A stretch of DNA of 64,000 bases, taken from assembly GCF_026167665.1 (NCBI RefSeq), contig NZ_CP098740.1:4526001-4590000 (forward strand). The letters run 5' to 3'. Both the position numbers and the translations under genes were made by a program. Below the pieces are notes generated by a model. It saw only the letters and a list, made by a program, of their open reading frames with translations, was not told the DNA's origin and did not search any database. This document shows, piece by piece, positions 55,047 through 64,000 of this stretch (position 1 is its first letter; every line of letters begins with the position of its first letter). The stretch is from Streptomyces drozdowiczii (GTDB taxonomy: Bacteria; Actinomycetota; Actinomycetes; Streptomycetales; Streptomycetaceae).

Positions 55047-56006
55047 ATGACCACGTCCCGTACCACCGGGCGCCGCCGCGCCGCGCTCTGTGCCGCCGTC
55101 GCCGCCGGGGTCCTCGCGCCCGTCGCGCTCGCCGCCGCGCCCGCGTCCGCCGCGACCTCGCAGGTGAGCTGCGCCTCCGGGCGGGCCGGGCTCGCCGCCC
55201 AGCTGACCAAGGACATCACCGCCGCGCTCAAGGGCCGCAAGTCCACCGTCGCGCTCGCGCTCTACGACCGGTCCACCAACACCACGTGCACGCTGCGCGC
55301 GACCACCACGTACGACTCCGCGAGCGTCGTGAAGGCGACCGTGCTGGCCACGCTCCTGTGGGACAACTCCAAGCACAACCGCTATCTCACCCAGCGCGAG
55401 ATCGACCTCAGCACCAAGATGATCACCAAGTCCGACAACGACGCGACCACCGCCCTGTGGAAGCAGCTCGGCACCACCAAGGTCAACGCCTTCCTCAAGG
55501 CGGCCGGGATGACCCACACCGTGCCCGGCTCCGGCGGCTACTGGGGCCTGACCCAGATAACCGCCCAGGACGAGCAGCGGCTGCTGACCCTGCTCACCTC
55601 GAAGAACTCCGTACTCACCGACAGCGCCCGCTCCTACGAGCTGGGGCTGATGAAGAAGGTCGTCTCCTCGCAGCGCTGGGGCACCCCGGCCGGCGCCGTC
55701 ACCGGGACCACCGTCCAGCTCAAGAACGGCTGGCTCCAGCGCTCCACCCACGGCTGGCGGGTCCACAGCATCGGCGCCTTCACCGGCAACGGCCACGACT
55801 ACGGGCTGACCGTGCTCACCCAGGACAACAAGACGATGAACGACGGCATCAACACCATCCAGGCCGTCGCCCGGGCCGTCCACAAGGACCTCAACCCGCG
55901 CATCATGCACGCCAGGACTTTCTCCGCCCCCGTCGCCCCGCAGGAAGCCGTCCCGCCGGCCCCTGAGGCGCCGTCCGGCCGCATGCTCACCGCCAAGCCG
56001 CGGTAG
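55047..56006 (+). CDS. Secreted serine hydrolase, class A beta-lactamase-like
   Basis: A 319-residue protein with a signal peptide (cleavage after APASA, about residue 35). The active-site set of the penicillin-recognising family is present: SVVK (SxxK, nucleophile Ser), SDN in KSDNDAT, and KNG in QLKNGWL, replacing KTG. No clear Glu166 loop was identified, so it may be a PBP-type or esterase-like enzyme rather than a true beta-lactamase. AGGGGGA precedes ATG 55047. Confidence 0.85.
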   Translation: MTTSRTTGRRRAALCAAVAAGVLAPVALAAAPASAATSQVSCASGRAGLAAQLTKDITAALKGRKSTVALALYDRSTNTTCTLRATTTYDSASVVKATVLATLLWDNSKHNRYLTQREIDLSTKMITKSDNDATTALWKQLGTTKVNAFLKAAGMTHTVPGSGGYWGLTQITAQDEQRLLTLLTSKNSVLTDSARSYELGLMKKVVSSQRWGTPAGAVTGTTVQLKNGWLQRSTHGWRVHSIGAFTGNGHDYGLTVLTQDNKTMNDGINTIQAVARAVHKDLNPRIMHARTFSAPVAPQEAVPPAPEAPSGRMLTAKPR

Positions 56007-56072
56007 CCCGGGTCCGCCCGGCGGAGGCAACAGAGAGGACCCTCTCGTTCACGGCCGCGCGCCGGGTGAGGG

Positions 56073-56834
56073 TCAGACATGGGAGAGGGCGAAGGAGACG
56101 AGGAAGCCGCTCACCGTGACGAGGCCGATCGCCAGGTGGGCGTCCTGGAACGCTTCCGGGATCATGGTGTCGGCGACCATCGCGAGGATCGCCCCGGCGG
56201 CGACGGCGGTCACGGCGGCGATCACGGCGGGGGAGAAACCGCCCACCACGCTGTACCCGAGGACCGCGGAGAGGGTGCTCGCGGCGGCGATGGCACCCCA
56301 GACGCCGAAGACGTAAGTCTTTCCGCGGCCGGATTTCCTCATTCCGGCCGAACTGGAGAGCCCCTCCGGGACGTTGCTGATGAAGACCGCCGCCACGGTC
56401 ACGAGGCTCACCGCTCCGCCGTCGAGCAGGCTCACACCGATGACCGCCGATTCGGGGACGCCGTCGAGCAGCGCACCGAACGCCAGGGCGAGGCCGGAGC
56501 CGCTCTGCTGGGCTTCGGAGGGCTGGGCCTGCCCCTGATGGTGGCCGGACCGCTTGCGGTGCCTGGCGCCCCGGCGCGCCAGCCACATGTTCCCGCCGGT
56601 GTAGGCCAGGGCTCCGGCCAGCGTGCCGATCGCCGCGGGGGTCAGCCCTGCCTGCTCGTACGCCTCCCCGACCAGTTCGAAGCTGACCGCGGACAACAGG
56701 ACCCCGGCCCCGAAGGCCATCACCGTCGCGATCAACTTCTGCGGAATCCGCAGGCCGTACCCGGCCACCGCTCCGACCAGCAGCGCCGAACCCGCCACCA
56801 GCCCCCACATCCCTGCCTGAACCGCTCCTGTCAT
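56073..56834 (-). CDS. ZIP-family divalent metal transporter
   Basis: A 253-residue inner-membrane protein with about eight helices. It has the ZIP core motifs ALLDGVPESAVIG and FISNVPEGLSSS, in which Asn/Asp and Glu ligands replace the more usual His residues. The His/Gln-rich cytoplasmic loop (HHQGQAQPSEAQQSG) between helices 3 and 4 is typical. ATG 56834 follows AGGGGA; the frame open to 56972 is low-complexity. It lies near a hemerythrin gene in the same direction, hinting at iron or oxygen-related functions. Confidence 0.85.
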   Translation of the reverse strand: MTGAVQAGMWGLVAGSALLVGAVAGYGLRIPQKLIATVMAFGAGVLLSAVSFELVGEAYEQAGLTPAAIGTLAGALAYTGGNMWLARRGARHRKRSGHHQGQAQPSEAQQSGSGLALAFGALLDGVPESAVIGVSLLDGGAVSLVTVAAVFISNVPEGLSSSAGMRKSGRGKTYVFGVWGAIAAASTLSAVLGYSVVGGFSPAVIAAVTAVAAGAILAMVADTMIPEAFQDAHLAIGLVTVSGFLVSFALSHV

Positions 56835-56901
56835 GATCCCCTGGCTACCCGGCACCGGCGCCGCCATGTGCGCCCGTGCCGGGGTCCCGGGGGCAGGGAT
56901 G

Positions 56902-57375
56902 TCACGACGTGGCGCTGGGGACCGAGAGGGGTTTGCCCGGCGCCTGCTTCTTCGCTTCCGCCATCCGTTCACCCAGCTCGGTCAGGCGATTGCGCCCCAT
57001 GGCCTTGCGCACCTCGGGGAACCATTCCTTCTCCTCCTCCTCGACGTGGTGGCGCACGTTCTCGATGAGGACGGTCATCTTGGCGTCGAAGCGCTCGTCG
57101 GCCGGGTCAAGGTCCTTCAGCTCCGACAGCAGCCACACCATGACGTGGTGCTCCTCGACGCTCTCCAGGACGTGGTCCTTCGTGTCGGGCGCGGCCTCCC
57201 GGACGGCCGGATAGAAGATCTTCTCCTCGATCCAGGTGTGGGTGGTGAGCTCGTCGATCACACGGTCCACGATCTTCCGCTTCTCGGCGTGGGCCTTGTC
57301 GCCGGCTTTTTCGAACCGCTTGAAGAGCTTCTCGACCGTTTTGTGGTCGTCCTTGAGCAACACGATTCCATCCAC
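56902..57375 (-). CDS. Hemerythrin HHE-domain protein
   Basis: A 157-residue four-helix-bundle protein. The di-iron ligands are visible as DDHKTVEKLF, THTWIEEKIFYPAV, EEHHVMVWLL and NVRHHVEEEEKEWFPEV. It probably senses or scavenges oxygen, nitric oxide or peroxide. GTG 57375 follows GGGAGA. It stands 67 bases upstream of the ZIP gene and may share its transcript. Confidence 0.9.
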   Translation of the reverse strand: MDGIVLLKDDHKTVEKLFKRFEKAGDKAHAEKRKIVDRVIDELTTHTWIEEKIFYPAVREAAPDTKDHVLESVEEHHVMVWLLSELKDLDPADERFDAKMTVLIENVRHHVEEEEKEWFPEVRKAMGRNRLTELGERMAEAKKQAPGKPLSVPSATS

Positions 57376-57608
57376 TGAACTCTCCCTCGACCTCGACGAA
57401 CGGGCGCATGAGCACGCCACTCGCTCGCCCTGTACCCGGTCCGGCGTGATCCAGCTCCCCGGCCGGCCCGGAGGAAGGGCGGGCCCCGGTCGCCGACGGA
57501 TCGCGGGCGGCAGGGCTGTACGTGGTTCTTCCGGGTACGCGGCGTCTCAAGGAGCGTCGGTTCCGCGTCACCGACTGGCGTAAGCCCCCCAACGCAGTAG
57601 GAGAGGGA

Positions 57609-59054
57609 ATGAGGCTTCGCGAATCTGCTCAGGCCACGGCTTCCCGGCTTCACGCCGAGGTGCTCAGCGGCCGGTACCGTCTTGACGAGACTCTCGGTTC
57701 GGGCGGTGCGGCGGACGTCTACCGGGGCTTCGACCTGAGGATGAGACGACCGGTGGCCGTCAAGGTCTTCCGGCCCGACACCGCCCTCGACGCCGAGGAG
57801 AGCTGGCGGGGCGAAGCCCAGATCCTGGCGCGGCTGCACCACCCCGGGCTGGTCACCGCCTTCGACGCCGGGCACCACGACGGACGCGCCTTCCTGGTCA
57901 TGCAGCTGATCGAAGGCACCACGCTGAAGAACCGCATCGCCGACGGGCCGCTGCCCCCCGACGCCGCCGCGGCGATCGGAGCGGACCTCGCCCACGCGCT
58001 GGCCCACGCCCACGAGGCGGGCATCGTCCACCGCGACGTCAAGCCGTCCAACATCCTCCTGGACTCCGCACACCGTCCGTACCTGGCCGACTTCGGCATA
58101 TCCAGGCCCCTGGACGCCACGACCCGGACAGCGACCGACACACTCGTGGGTACCGCCGCCTACCTGGCCCCCGAGCAGGTACTCGGCCGGGCCGTGGGAC
58201 GGCCCGCCGACATCTACGCCCTCGGCCTGGTGCTCATCGAATGCCTCACCGGCAGGCTGGAGTACGGCGGCGGCCCCGTCGAAGCCGCGATCGCACGGCT
58301 GCACCGCCCGCCCGCCCTGCCGCCCGACGCACCCGAGCAGTTCCGCGCCCTGCTCAGCCGGATGACGGCCCAGGACGGCGAGGCCCGCCCGACGGCCCGC
58401 GACTGCGCCCACGCCCTGACGGCGCCGGTCGGTACGGTGCACACGGTCCCCCTCCCTTCTCCCGGCGCCGGGCCCGGGCCGGCAGAGCCCCCGCACGCGG
58501 ATCCGCCGCGCGCCGGGGCCGACAACGCCCGCCGCACACGAGGACGCACCGCCATGGCGGGCGGAGGGGCCGCCCTCGCCGCCGTCGCCGCGGTCGTACT
58601 CGCCGTCACGGGCAGCTCCGCCCCGTCCGACGCCGGCCCGGACACGAGCCGGGCCCCCACCGCTCCCACGGGAAGCGCTCACGCCCGTGACGACGGCGCC
58701 GAGCGCGGGGGGACGACGAGTTCCCCGCCACCGGCCGCACGGCCCACCCGTCCGCACGCCGCGGCCGGCACCCCTACCGCGGACACGCCCCCACCCCGTA
58801 CCTCCTCCGCCTCCTCCGTCGCGTCCGCTCCCGGCCCCGGCTCGGACACATCGACACCCGCGGCCACGCCCACGGGGAGCACAGCGCCCAGCCCCTCGAC
58901 GAGCTCTCCCACCGCGTCGGCCACACCGGGTGAGGGAACCCCATCGGCGCCGGTGACCCCGAGCGCCACGGAGACCGCGTCGCCCCGGCAGCCGCACGGC
59001 CACCCGAAGAAGACGGCACCGGCCCGGGACGGGGAAGACGACAGCGACGGCTGA
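57609..59054 (+). CDS. Membrane-anchored serine/threonine protein kinase
   Basis: A 481-residue protein with an N-terminal Hanks-type kinase domain (about 20-280): LGSGGAADVYRG, VAVKVF, HRDVKPSN, DFGIS and APEQVLG are all intact, so it should be active. One transmembrane helix (about residues 318-338) follows, then an extracellular Ser/Thr/Pro-rich tail with no PASTA repeats or other sensor domain. ATG 57609 follows AGGAGAGGG. The substrate and signal are unknown. Confidence 0.92.
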   Translation: MRLRESAQATASRLHAEVLSGRYRLDETLGSGGAADVYRGFDLRMRRPVAVKVFRPDTALDAEESWRGEAQILARLHHPGLVTAFDAGHHDGRAFLVMQLIEGTTLKNRIADGPLPPDAAAAIGADLAHALAHAHEAGIVHRDVKPSNILLDSAHRPYLADFGISRPLDATTRTATDTLVGTAAYLAPEQVLGRAVGRPADIYALGLVLIECLTGRLEYGGGPVEAAIARLHRPPALPPDAPEQFRALLSRMTAQDGEARPTARDCAHALTAPVGTVHTVPLPSPGAGPGPAEPPHADPPRAGADNARRTRGRTAMAGGGAALAAVAAVVLAVTGSSAPSDAGPDTSRAPTAPTGSAHARDDGAERGGTTSSPPPAARPTRPHAAAGTPTADTPPPRTSSASSVASAPGPGSDTSTPAATPTGSTAPSPSTSSPTASATPGEGTPSAPVTPSATETASPRQPHGHPKKTAPARDGEDDSDG

Positions 59055-59182
59055 ACGCGGGCCGGGCGGGACTTTCCGGACATGGCCTAGGTCGCAGGTC
59101 CCGTATTTGTTGCGGAGGGATGAAATCCGCGACACCCCGCGTTGGTGCCTTCCGTCGGATCAGGTCGGACGGGAGGCACCGG

Positions 59183-62100
59183 GTGGCGGACGCACGGGAG
59201 ACGGAACGCGGGCAGCGGGGCGGCTGGGCGCGGAGACTGAGCGGTTACGCCTGGCGCTACCGGCGCAACGTGCTGCTGGCGCTCGGCTCGTCGCTGGCCG
59301 GGATGGCCGTCATGGCGCTCGTCCCCCTGATCACCAAGGTGATCATCGACGACGTGGTCGTCGGCCACACCCGCTCCCTCGCCGTCTGGACCGGCCTGCT
59401 GATCGTGGCGGCCGGCCTCGTCTACGCCTCCACCTACATCCGCCGCTACTACGGCGGCCGGCTCGCCCTCGACGTCCAGCACGACCTGCGGACCGGGATG
59501 TACGGGACGATCACCCGGCTCGACGGCAAGCGCCAGGACGAGCTGTCCACCGGGCAGGTCGTCGGACGCGCCACCAGCGACCTCCAGCTCATCCAGAGCC
59601 TGCTCTTCATGCTCCCCATGACCATCGGGAACGTGCTGCTCTTCCTGATCTCCCTGGTGATCATGGCCTGGCTGTCGCCGCTGCTGACGCTCGTCGCCGT
59701 CGCCGTCGCCCCCGCCCTCTGGTACATCGCCCGCCGCTCCCGCGCCCGGCTCTTCCCCGCCACCTGGTACGCCCAGTCGCAGGCGGCCGCCGTCGCCGGC
59801 GTCGTGGACGGGGCCGTCTCCGGCGTCCGCGTCGTCAAGGGCTTCGGACAGGAGGAGCAGGAGACCGGCAAGCTGCGCGAGGTCGGCCGCAAGCTGTTCG
59901 CCGGCCGGCTGCGCACCATCCGGCTGAACTCCCGCTACACCCCCGCCCTCCAGGCCGTGCCCGCCCTCGGCCAGGTCGCGATGCTGGCCCTCGGCGGCTG
60001 GCTGGCCACCCGGGGCGAGATCACCCTCGGCACGTTCGTCGCGTTCTCCACCTACCTCGCGCAGCTCGTCGGCCCGGTCCGGATGCTCGCCATGGTCCTC
60101 ACCGTCGGCCAGCAGGCCCGCGCCGGGGTGGAACGCGTCCTCGAACTCATCGACACCGAGCCCACCATGAAGGACGGCACCAAGGAACTCCCCGCCGACG
60201 CCCCGGCCGGCGTGGAATTCGAGGACGTCCGGTTCGGCTACAACGACACCCGCCGCCCCGTCCTCGACGGCTTCTCGCTGACCATCGAACCCGGCGAGAC
60301 CGTCGCCGTCGTCGGCGCCTCCGGCAGCGGCAAGTCCACCGTCTCGCTGCTGCTGCCGCGCTTCTACGACGTGACGCACGGCGCGGTCCTCGTCGGCGGC
60401 CACGACGTGCGGGAACTGACCCTCGACTCGCTGCGCGCCGCGATCGGCCTCGTCCCCGAGGACAGCTTCCTGTTCTCCGACACCGTCCGCGCCAACATCG
60501 CGTACGGCCTGCCCGGCGCCACCGACGAGCAGATCGAACAGGCCGCCCGCTCCGCCCAGGCCCACCGCTTCATCGCCGAGCTGCCGAACGGCTACGACAC
60601 CAAGGTCGGCGAGCACGGGCTCACCCTCTCCGGCGGCCAGCGCCAGCGCATCGCCCTCGCCCGCGCCATCCTCACCGACCCCCGCCTGCTCCTCCTGGAC
60701 GACGCCACCTCCGCCGTGGACGCCCGCGTCGAGCACGAGATCCACGAGGCCCTGCGCCAGGTGATGGCCGGCCGTACGACGCTGCTCATCGCCCACCGCC
60801 GCTCCACCCTGAACCTCGCGGACCGCATCGCCGTCCTCGACGACGGCCGCCTCGCCGACGTCGGCACCCACGAGGAGCTGGAGCGCCGCTGCGCCCTCTA
60901 CCGGCGCCTGCTCACCGACCCCGACGAACTGGGCAGCCCCTCGCCCGGCCACCGCCCGACGGCCGCTCCCGAGGATCCCGAACGGGACCGCGCGCTCCGG
61001 GAGGAGATCGACGCCGCGTTCGACGCCGAGCGCGGCATCACGCCCGCGCTGTGGGTGCGCCGGGAGCAGGACCGGTCCACCGACACGGCGGGCACCCCCG
61101 CCACGCCCGAACTGCTCGCCCAGGTGGACGCCCTGCCCCCGGCGAACGACGTCCCGGACGTGGACGAGGCCCGCGCGGTGCGCCCCGAGGACTCCTACGG
61201 GCTGCGCAGGCTGCTGCGCGGCTTCGGGCTGCCGCTGCTTGTCAGCCTCGGCCTGGTCGCCGTGGACGCCGGGGCCGGGCTGCTGCTCCCGGTGCTGATC
61301 CGGAACGGCATCGACGACGGTGTCACCCAGCTCGCGCTGGGCGCGGTCTGGACGGCGTCCGCCATCGCCCTGGTCGTCGTCCTCGTGCAGTGGGCGGCCC
61401 AGATCGGCGAGACCCGGATGACCGGCCGCACCGGTGAGCGGGTGCTGTACGCGCTGCGGCTGAAGATCTTCGCCCAGCTCCAGCGGCTGGGGCTCGACTA
61501 CTACGAGCGCGAGCTGACCGGCCGGATCATGACCCGGATGACGACGGACGTGGACGCGCTGTCCACGTTCCTCCAGACCGGCCTGGTCACCGCCTTCGTC
61601 TCCGTCGTCACCTTCCTCGGCATCATGGTCGCGCTGCTGGTCCTCGACGTGGAACTGGCCCTCGTCGTCTTCGCGACCCTGCCCGTCCTCGTCGTCGGGA
61701 CCGTCTTCTTCCGCCGCAAGAGCGTCAAGGCGTACGAGCTGGCCCGTGAGCGGATCAGCGTCGTCAACGCGGACCTCCAGGAGTCCGTCGCCGGCCTCCG
61801 CATCGTGCAGGCGTTCCGGCGCGAGCGGGACGGGGCCGAGGCGTTCGCCGCGCGCAGCGACGAGTACCGCGAGGCGCGGGTGCGCGGGCAGTGGCTGATC
61901 TCCGTCTACTTCCCGTTCGTCCAGCTGCTCTCGTCGGTGGCCGCGGCTGCGGTGCTGATCGTGGGCGCCCACCGGGTGGACGACGCCACGCTCACCGCGG
62001 GCGCGCTGGTCGCCTACCTGCTCTACATCGACCTGTTCTTCGCGCCCGTCCAGCAGCTCTCCCAGGTCTTCGACGGTTACCAGCAGGCCGCCGTCTCCCT

Positions 62101-62923
62101 CGGCCGCATCCAGGAACTCCTGCGCGAGCCCGCCTCCACCACCGACCGCGACGACCCGCGGCACGTCCGCGAACTGCGCGGCGAGATCGCCTTCGAGGAC
62201 GTGTCCTTCGCCTACGGGGACGAGGAGGAGGCTCTCCAGGGCGTCGACCTGCGCATCCCGGCCGGGCAGACCGTCGCCTTCGTCGGGGAGACCGGGGCCG
62301 GGAAGTCGACCCTGGTCAAGCTGGTCGCCCGGTACTACGACCCGACGGACGGCAGCATCACGGTGGACGGCGCCGACCTGCGCGGCCTCGGGCTCACCGC
62401 GTACCGTCGCCGGCTCGGAGTCGTACCGCAGGAGGCGTACCTCTTCCCCGGGACCGTGCGCGACGCCATCGCCTACGGGCGGCCGGACGCCACCGACGCG
62501 GAGGTGGAGGCGGCGGCCCGGGCGGTCGGCGCGCACGACATGATCGCCACGCTGGACGGCGGCTACCTCCACGAGGTCGCCGAGCGGGGCCGCAACCTCT
62601 CGGCCGGACAGCGCCAGCTGATCGCGCTCGCCCGCGCCGAGCTGGTCGATCCGGACATCCTGCTCCTGGACGAGGCGACCGCCTCGCTCGACCTGGCCAG
62701 CGAGGCGCAGGTGAACCAGGCGACCGACCGGCTCGCGGGCCGCCGCACCACGCTCGTCGTCGCCCACCGCCTGACCACCGCCGCCCGGGCGGACCGGGTC
62801 GTGGTGATGGACCACGGCCGGGTCGTCGAGGACGGCACCCACGACGAACTCCTGGCGCGGGACGGGCACTACGCGGTGCTGTGGCGCACGTTCATAGGGG
62901 AGGACGAGCCGGCCGGGGTGTGA
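59183..62923 (+). CDS. Double ABC exporter in a single polypeptide (ABCB type)
   Basis: About 1246 residues made of two complete exporter halves: membrane domain, nucleotide-binding domain, membrane domain, nucleotide-binding domain. First half: Walker A GASGSGKST and signature LSGGQRQ. Second half: GETGAGKST and LSAGQRQL. A charged linker joins them around residues 600-680. Both sites look competent. GTG 59183 has GGGAGG at good spacing; ATG 59120 in frame has GGAGGG too close. It is probably a multidrug or lipid exporter; substrate unknown. The stop is four bases from the convergent next gene. Confidence 0.92.
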   Translation: MADARETERGQRGGWARRLSGYAWRYRRNVLLALGSSLAGMAVMALVPLITKVIIDDVVVGHTRSLAVWTGLLIVAAGLVYASTYIRRYYGGRLALDVQHDLRTGMYGTITRLDGKRQDELSTGQVVGRATSDLQLIQSLLFMLPMTIGNVLLFLISLVIMAWLSPLLTLVAVAVAPALWYIARRSRARLFPATWYAQSQAAAVAGVVDGAVSGVRVVKGFGQEEQETGKLREVGRKLFAGRLRTIRLNSRYTPALQAVPALGQVAMLALGGWLATRGEITLGTFVAFSTYLAQLVGPVRMLAMVLTVGQQARAGVERVLELIDTEPTMKDGTKELPADAPAGVEFEDVRFGYNDTRRPVLDGFSLTIEPGETVAVVGASGSGKSTVSLLLPRFYDVTHGAVLVGGHDVRELTLDSLRAAIGLVPEDSFLFSDTVRANIAYGLPGATDEQIEQAARSAQAHRFIAELPNGYDTKVGEHGLTLSGGQRQRIALARAILTDPRLLLLDDATSAVDARVEHEIHEALRQVMAGRTTLLIAHRRSTLNLADRIAVLDDGRLADVGTHEELERRCALYRRLLTDPDELGSPSPGHRPTAAPEDPERDRALREEIDAAFDAERGITPALWVRREQDRSTDTAGTPATPELLAQVDALPPANDVPDVDEARAVRPEDSYGLRRLLRGFGLPLLVSLGLVAVDAGAGLLLPVLIRNGIDDGVTQLALGAVWTASAIALVVVLVQWAAQIGETRMTGRTGERVLYALRLKIFAQLQRLGLDYYERELTGRIMTRMTTDVDALSTFLQTGLVTAFVSVVTFLGIMVALLVLDVELALVVFATLPVLVVGTVFFRRKSVKAYELARERISVVNADLQESVAGLRIVQAFRRERDGAEAFAARSDEYREARVRGQWLISVYFPFVQLLSSVAAAAVLIVGAHRVDDATLTAGALVAYLLYIDLFFAPVQQLSQVFDGYQQAAVSLGRIQELLREPASTTDRDDPRHVRELRGEIAFEDVSFAYGDEEEALQGVDLRIPAGQTVAFVGETGAGKSTLVKLVARYYDPTDGSITVDGADLRGLGLTAYRRRLGVVPQEAYLFPGTVRDAIAYGRPDATDAEVEAAARAVGAHDMIATLDGGYLHEVAERGRNLSAGQRQLIALARAELVDPDILLLDEATASLDLASEAQVNQATDRLAGRRTTLVVAHRLTTAARADRVVVMDHGRVVEDGTHDELLARDGHYAVLWRTFIGEDEPAGV

Positions 62924-62926
62924 CCC

Positions 62927-63418
62927 CTACGCGTCGCCGCGGATCGCCGAGATCTTCCCGGTCGCGAGGTCCGAGCGCACCGTCAGATAGGTGTACGCGG
63001 GGTCCTCGGGCGATCCCCAGGTGAGGCGGACCGTGGACCAGGTGTGCCCGGCGCCGCTGTGGCCCGCGGTGACCAGGTGGTCCACCGGGACGTCCTGGGC
63101 GAGCAGCACGCCGTCCGCGTGGTGGGCCGCCTCCCACTCGGCGAGGCGGTCGCGCAGGCCCGGGGTGAGGTAGAAGCCGCGCAGCGCGGTGGCGAGGTCC
63201 CCGCCGTCCTCGGCGGCCACCGCGTCGAGGTACGCGCTGTAGAAGTCGTCCACCAGCCGGGACTCCTGGGTCGCGGTGTCGTCGGTGACCGTCGCCCCGG
63301 CCGACGCCTCGCGCGGGGCGGCCGTGGCCGCGGCGGGCACGGTGACGGCGGCGGCGAGGAGCGCGGAGGCGAGCAGCGTACGACCGGCGGTGCGCCGGGC
63401 GGAGCGGGTTCGGGTCAT
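62927..63418 (-). CDS. Small secreted protein of unknown function
   Basis: A 163-residue protein with a signal peptide (TLLASALLAAAVTVPAAATA, cleavage near residue 33). The mature part resembles a compact alpha+beta fold with TWSTVRLTWGSPEDPAYTYL and a final DLATGKISAIRG. This may be an NTF2-like or lipocalin-type domain, but I cannot assign it. AGGCAGGAA precedes ATG 63418. It is convergent with the ABC exporter. Confidence 0.75.
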   Translation of the reverse strand: MTRTRSARRTAGRTLLASALLAAAVTVPAAATAAPREASAGATVTDDTATQESRLVDDFYSAYLDAVAAEDGGDLATALRGFYLTPGLRDRLAEWEAAHHADGVLLAQDVPVDHLVTAGHSGAGHTWSTVRLTWGSPEDPAYTYLTVRSDLATGKISAIRGDA

Positions 63419-63602
63419 GACGGTTCCTGCCTTTCGTGGTGGTCTGTCCTGTCCGGCTCCATGGTGGGCCGCCCCGGTCCCCGCAAGGGACGGGCCCGCC
63501 GGATGCAACCTCCGGATGGCCTCCCGCGTCGTACGCAGGTACAGGCATATGCGCCCAGGTGTCGGACAGGGGCGCGAATGTTCGATGAGGCGATGGGGCT
63601 GC

Positions 63603-64000
63603 TGTGACCAGAGGGACCGAAGGACACGCCCGGGGCGCGCGGCGCGGGCTCCGCCGCCATGCGGTGGTCCTCGCCCTGGCCACCGCCCTCGCACTGGTGG
63701 TCGGCGGGGCGGTCGCGGGGAGCGCGGACGCCGCATCGGTCTGCGCGGGCCGCCCGAAGAAGACGGTGAAGTTCGCGACGGGCGAGCTGCGCGTCTACAA
63801 GTCCCGCGCCTACGCCTGCGTCACCGCGGTCGCCGCGAAGCCCGGCAAGCGCCGCCCCATGTCCGTGACCATCCAGCCGCGCGGCGGCCTCCCCGTCACG
63901 GACAGCGGCCGCTTCACGCAGCTGGCGGGCCCGGTCACCGTCCACGCGCTGAACCGGTGCGTACGGGTCTCCGGCAAGGTCGACGGCAAGGGCGCCCGCA
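63603..64000 (+). CDS. Secreted protein, 3' truncated by the window edge
   Basis: A GTG frame at 63603 stays open to the end (132 codons). It encodes a basic N-terminus, a hydrophobic signal segment (VVLALATALALVVGGAVA) and a likely cleavage site near SADAA. The mature part has three Cys residues and many Lys/Arg. No domain is recognised. The ribosome site is weak. The 184-base gap to the divergent gene shows no clear operator. Confidence 0.65.

Noticed and set aside
59087..62869. 1260-codon open frame opposite the double ABC exporter
   Set aside because: Antisense shadow; the plus strand has two complete sets of ABC motifs.

Overview
The window is high-GC actinobacterial chromosome and almost certainly Streptomyces. 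Evidence: an AdpA-type regulator with an in-frame TTA codon, CebR-box control of a cellobiose transport operon, a DasR-like site upstream of a hexosaminidase, an iron box upstream of a siderophore-binding lipoprotein, a DUF397 gene, and frequent GTG starts. From memory (not checked here) the core gene order from about 5.6 to 33.7 kb resembles S. coelicolor SCO2798 down to about SCO2774.

Layout. 1-5.1 kb: end of a sensor kinase, secreted CBM2-GH18 chitinase, leuA with a leader-peptide attenuator, and a divergent GntR regulator. 5.1-11.9 kb: cebEFG-bglC plus cebR, with three CebR boxes. 12-14.3 kb: small membrane protein/DUF397 pair, a MarR/MBL-hydrolase divergon, tRNA-His. 14.4-23 kb: orn, adpA, universal stress protein, glmS, GH20 hexosaminidase and a DesE-like lipoprotein. 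23.1-33.7 kb: leucine/isovalerate catabolism (acyl-CoA dehydrogenase, HMG-CoA lyase, acyl-CoA carboxylase A and D subunits, TetR regulator), a phosphatase, a CDF transporter, TesB thioesterase and a second acyl-CoA dehydrogenase.

33.8-52.0 kb is an accessory island: a type VII secretion (T7SS) operon reading leftwards (small TM protein, EccD, MinD-like ATPase, EccC, two WXG100-like proteins, a small helical protein). It runs straight into an 822-residue polymorphic toxin and its overlapping candidate immunity gene. Beyond that lies a polyimmunity array: four Imm49-like genes, one remnant, an unrecognised small gene, and a degenerate second copy of the candidate immunity gene. That copy is split by an IS5-family element which carries a passenger gene and uses a -1 frameshift signal. 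This island is the most unusual part of the window.

52.2-64 kb returns to ordinary chromosome: agmatinase-like ureohydrolase coupled to a TPP enzyme, a five-copy 16-bp tandem repeat, serine beta-lactamase-like hydrolase, ZIP-type transporter, hemerythrin protein, Ser/Thr kinase, a double ABC exporter in one polypeptide, and two small secreted proteins (the last cut by the window edge).

Quality warning: at least five genes (adpA, glmS, desE-like, one Imm49 gene and the toxin) are each broken by loss of a single base in a C or G run, and each is restored by adding one base to that run. This looks like systematic homopolymer under-calling rather than biology, so these genes are annotated as full-length genes with a probable sequence error.
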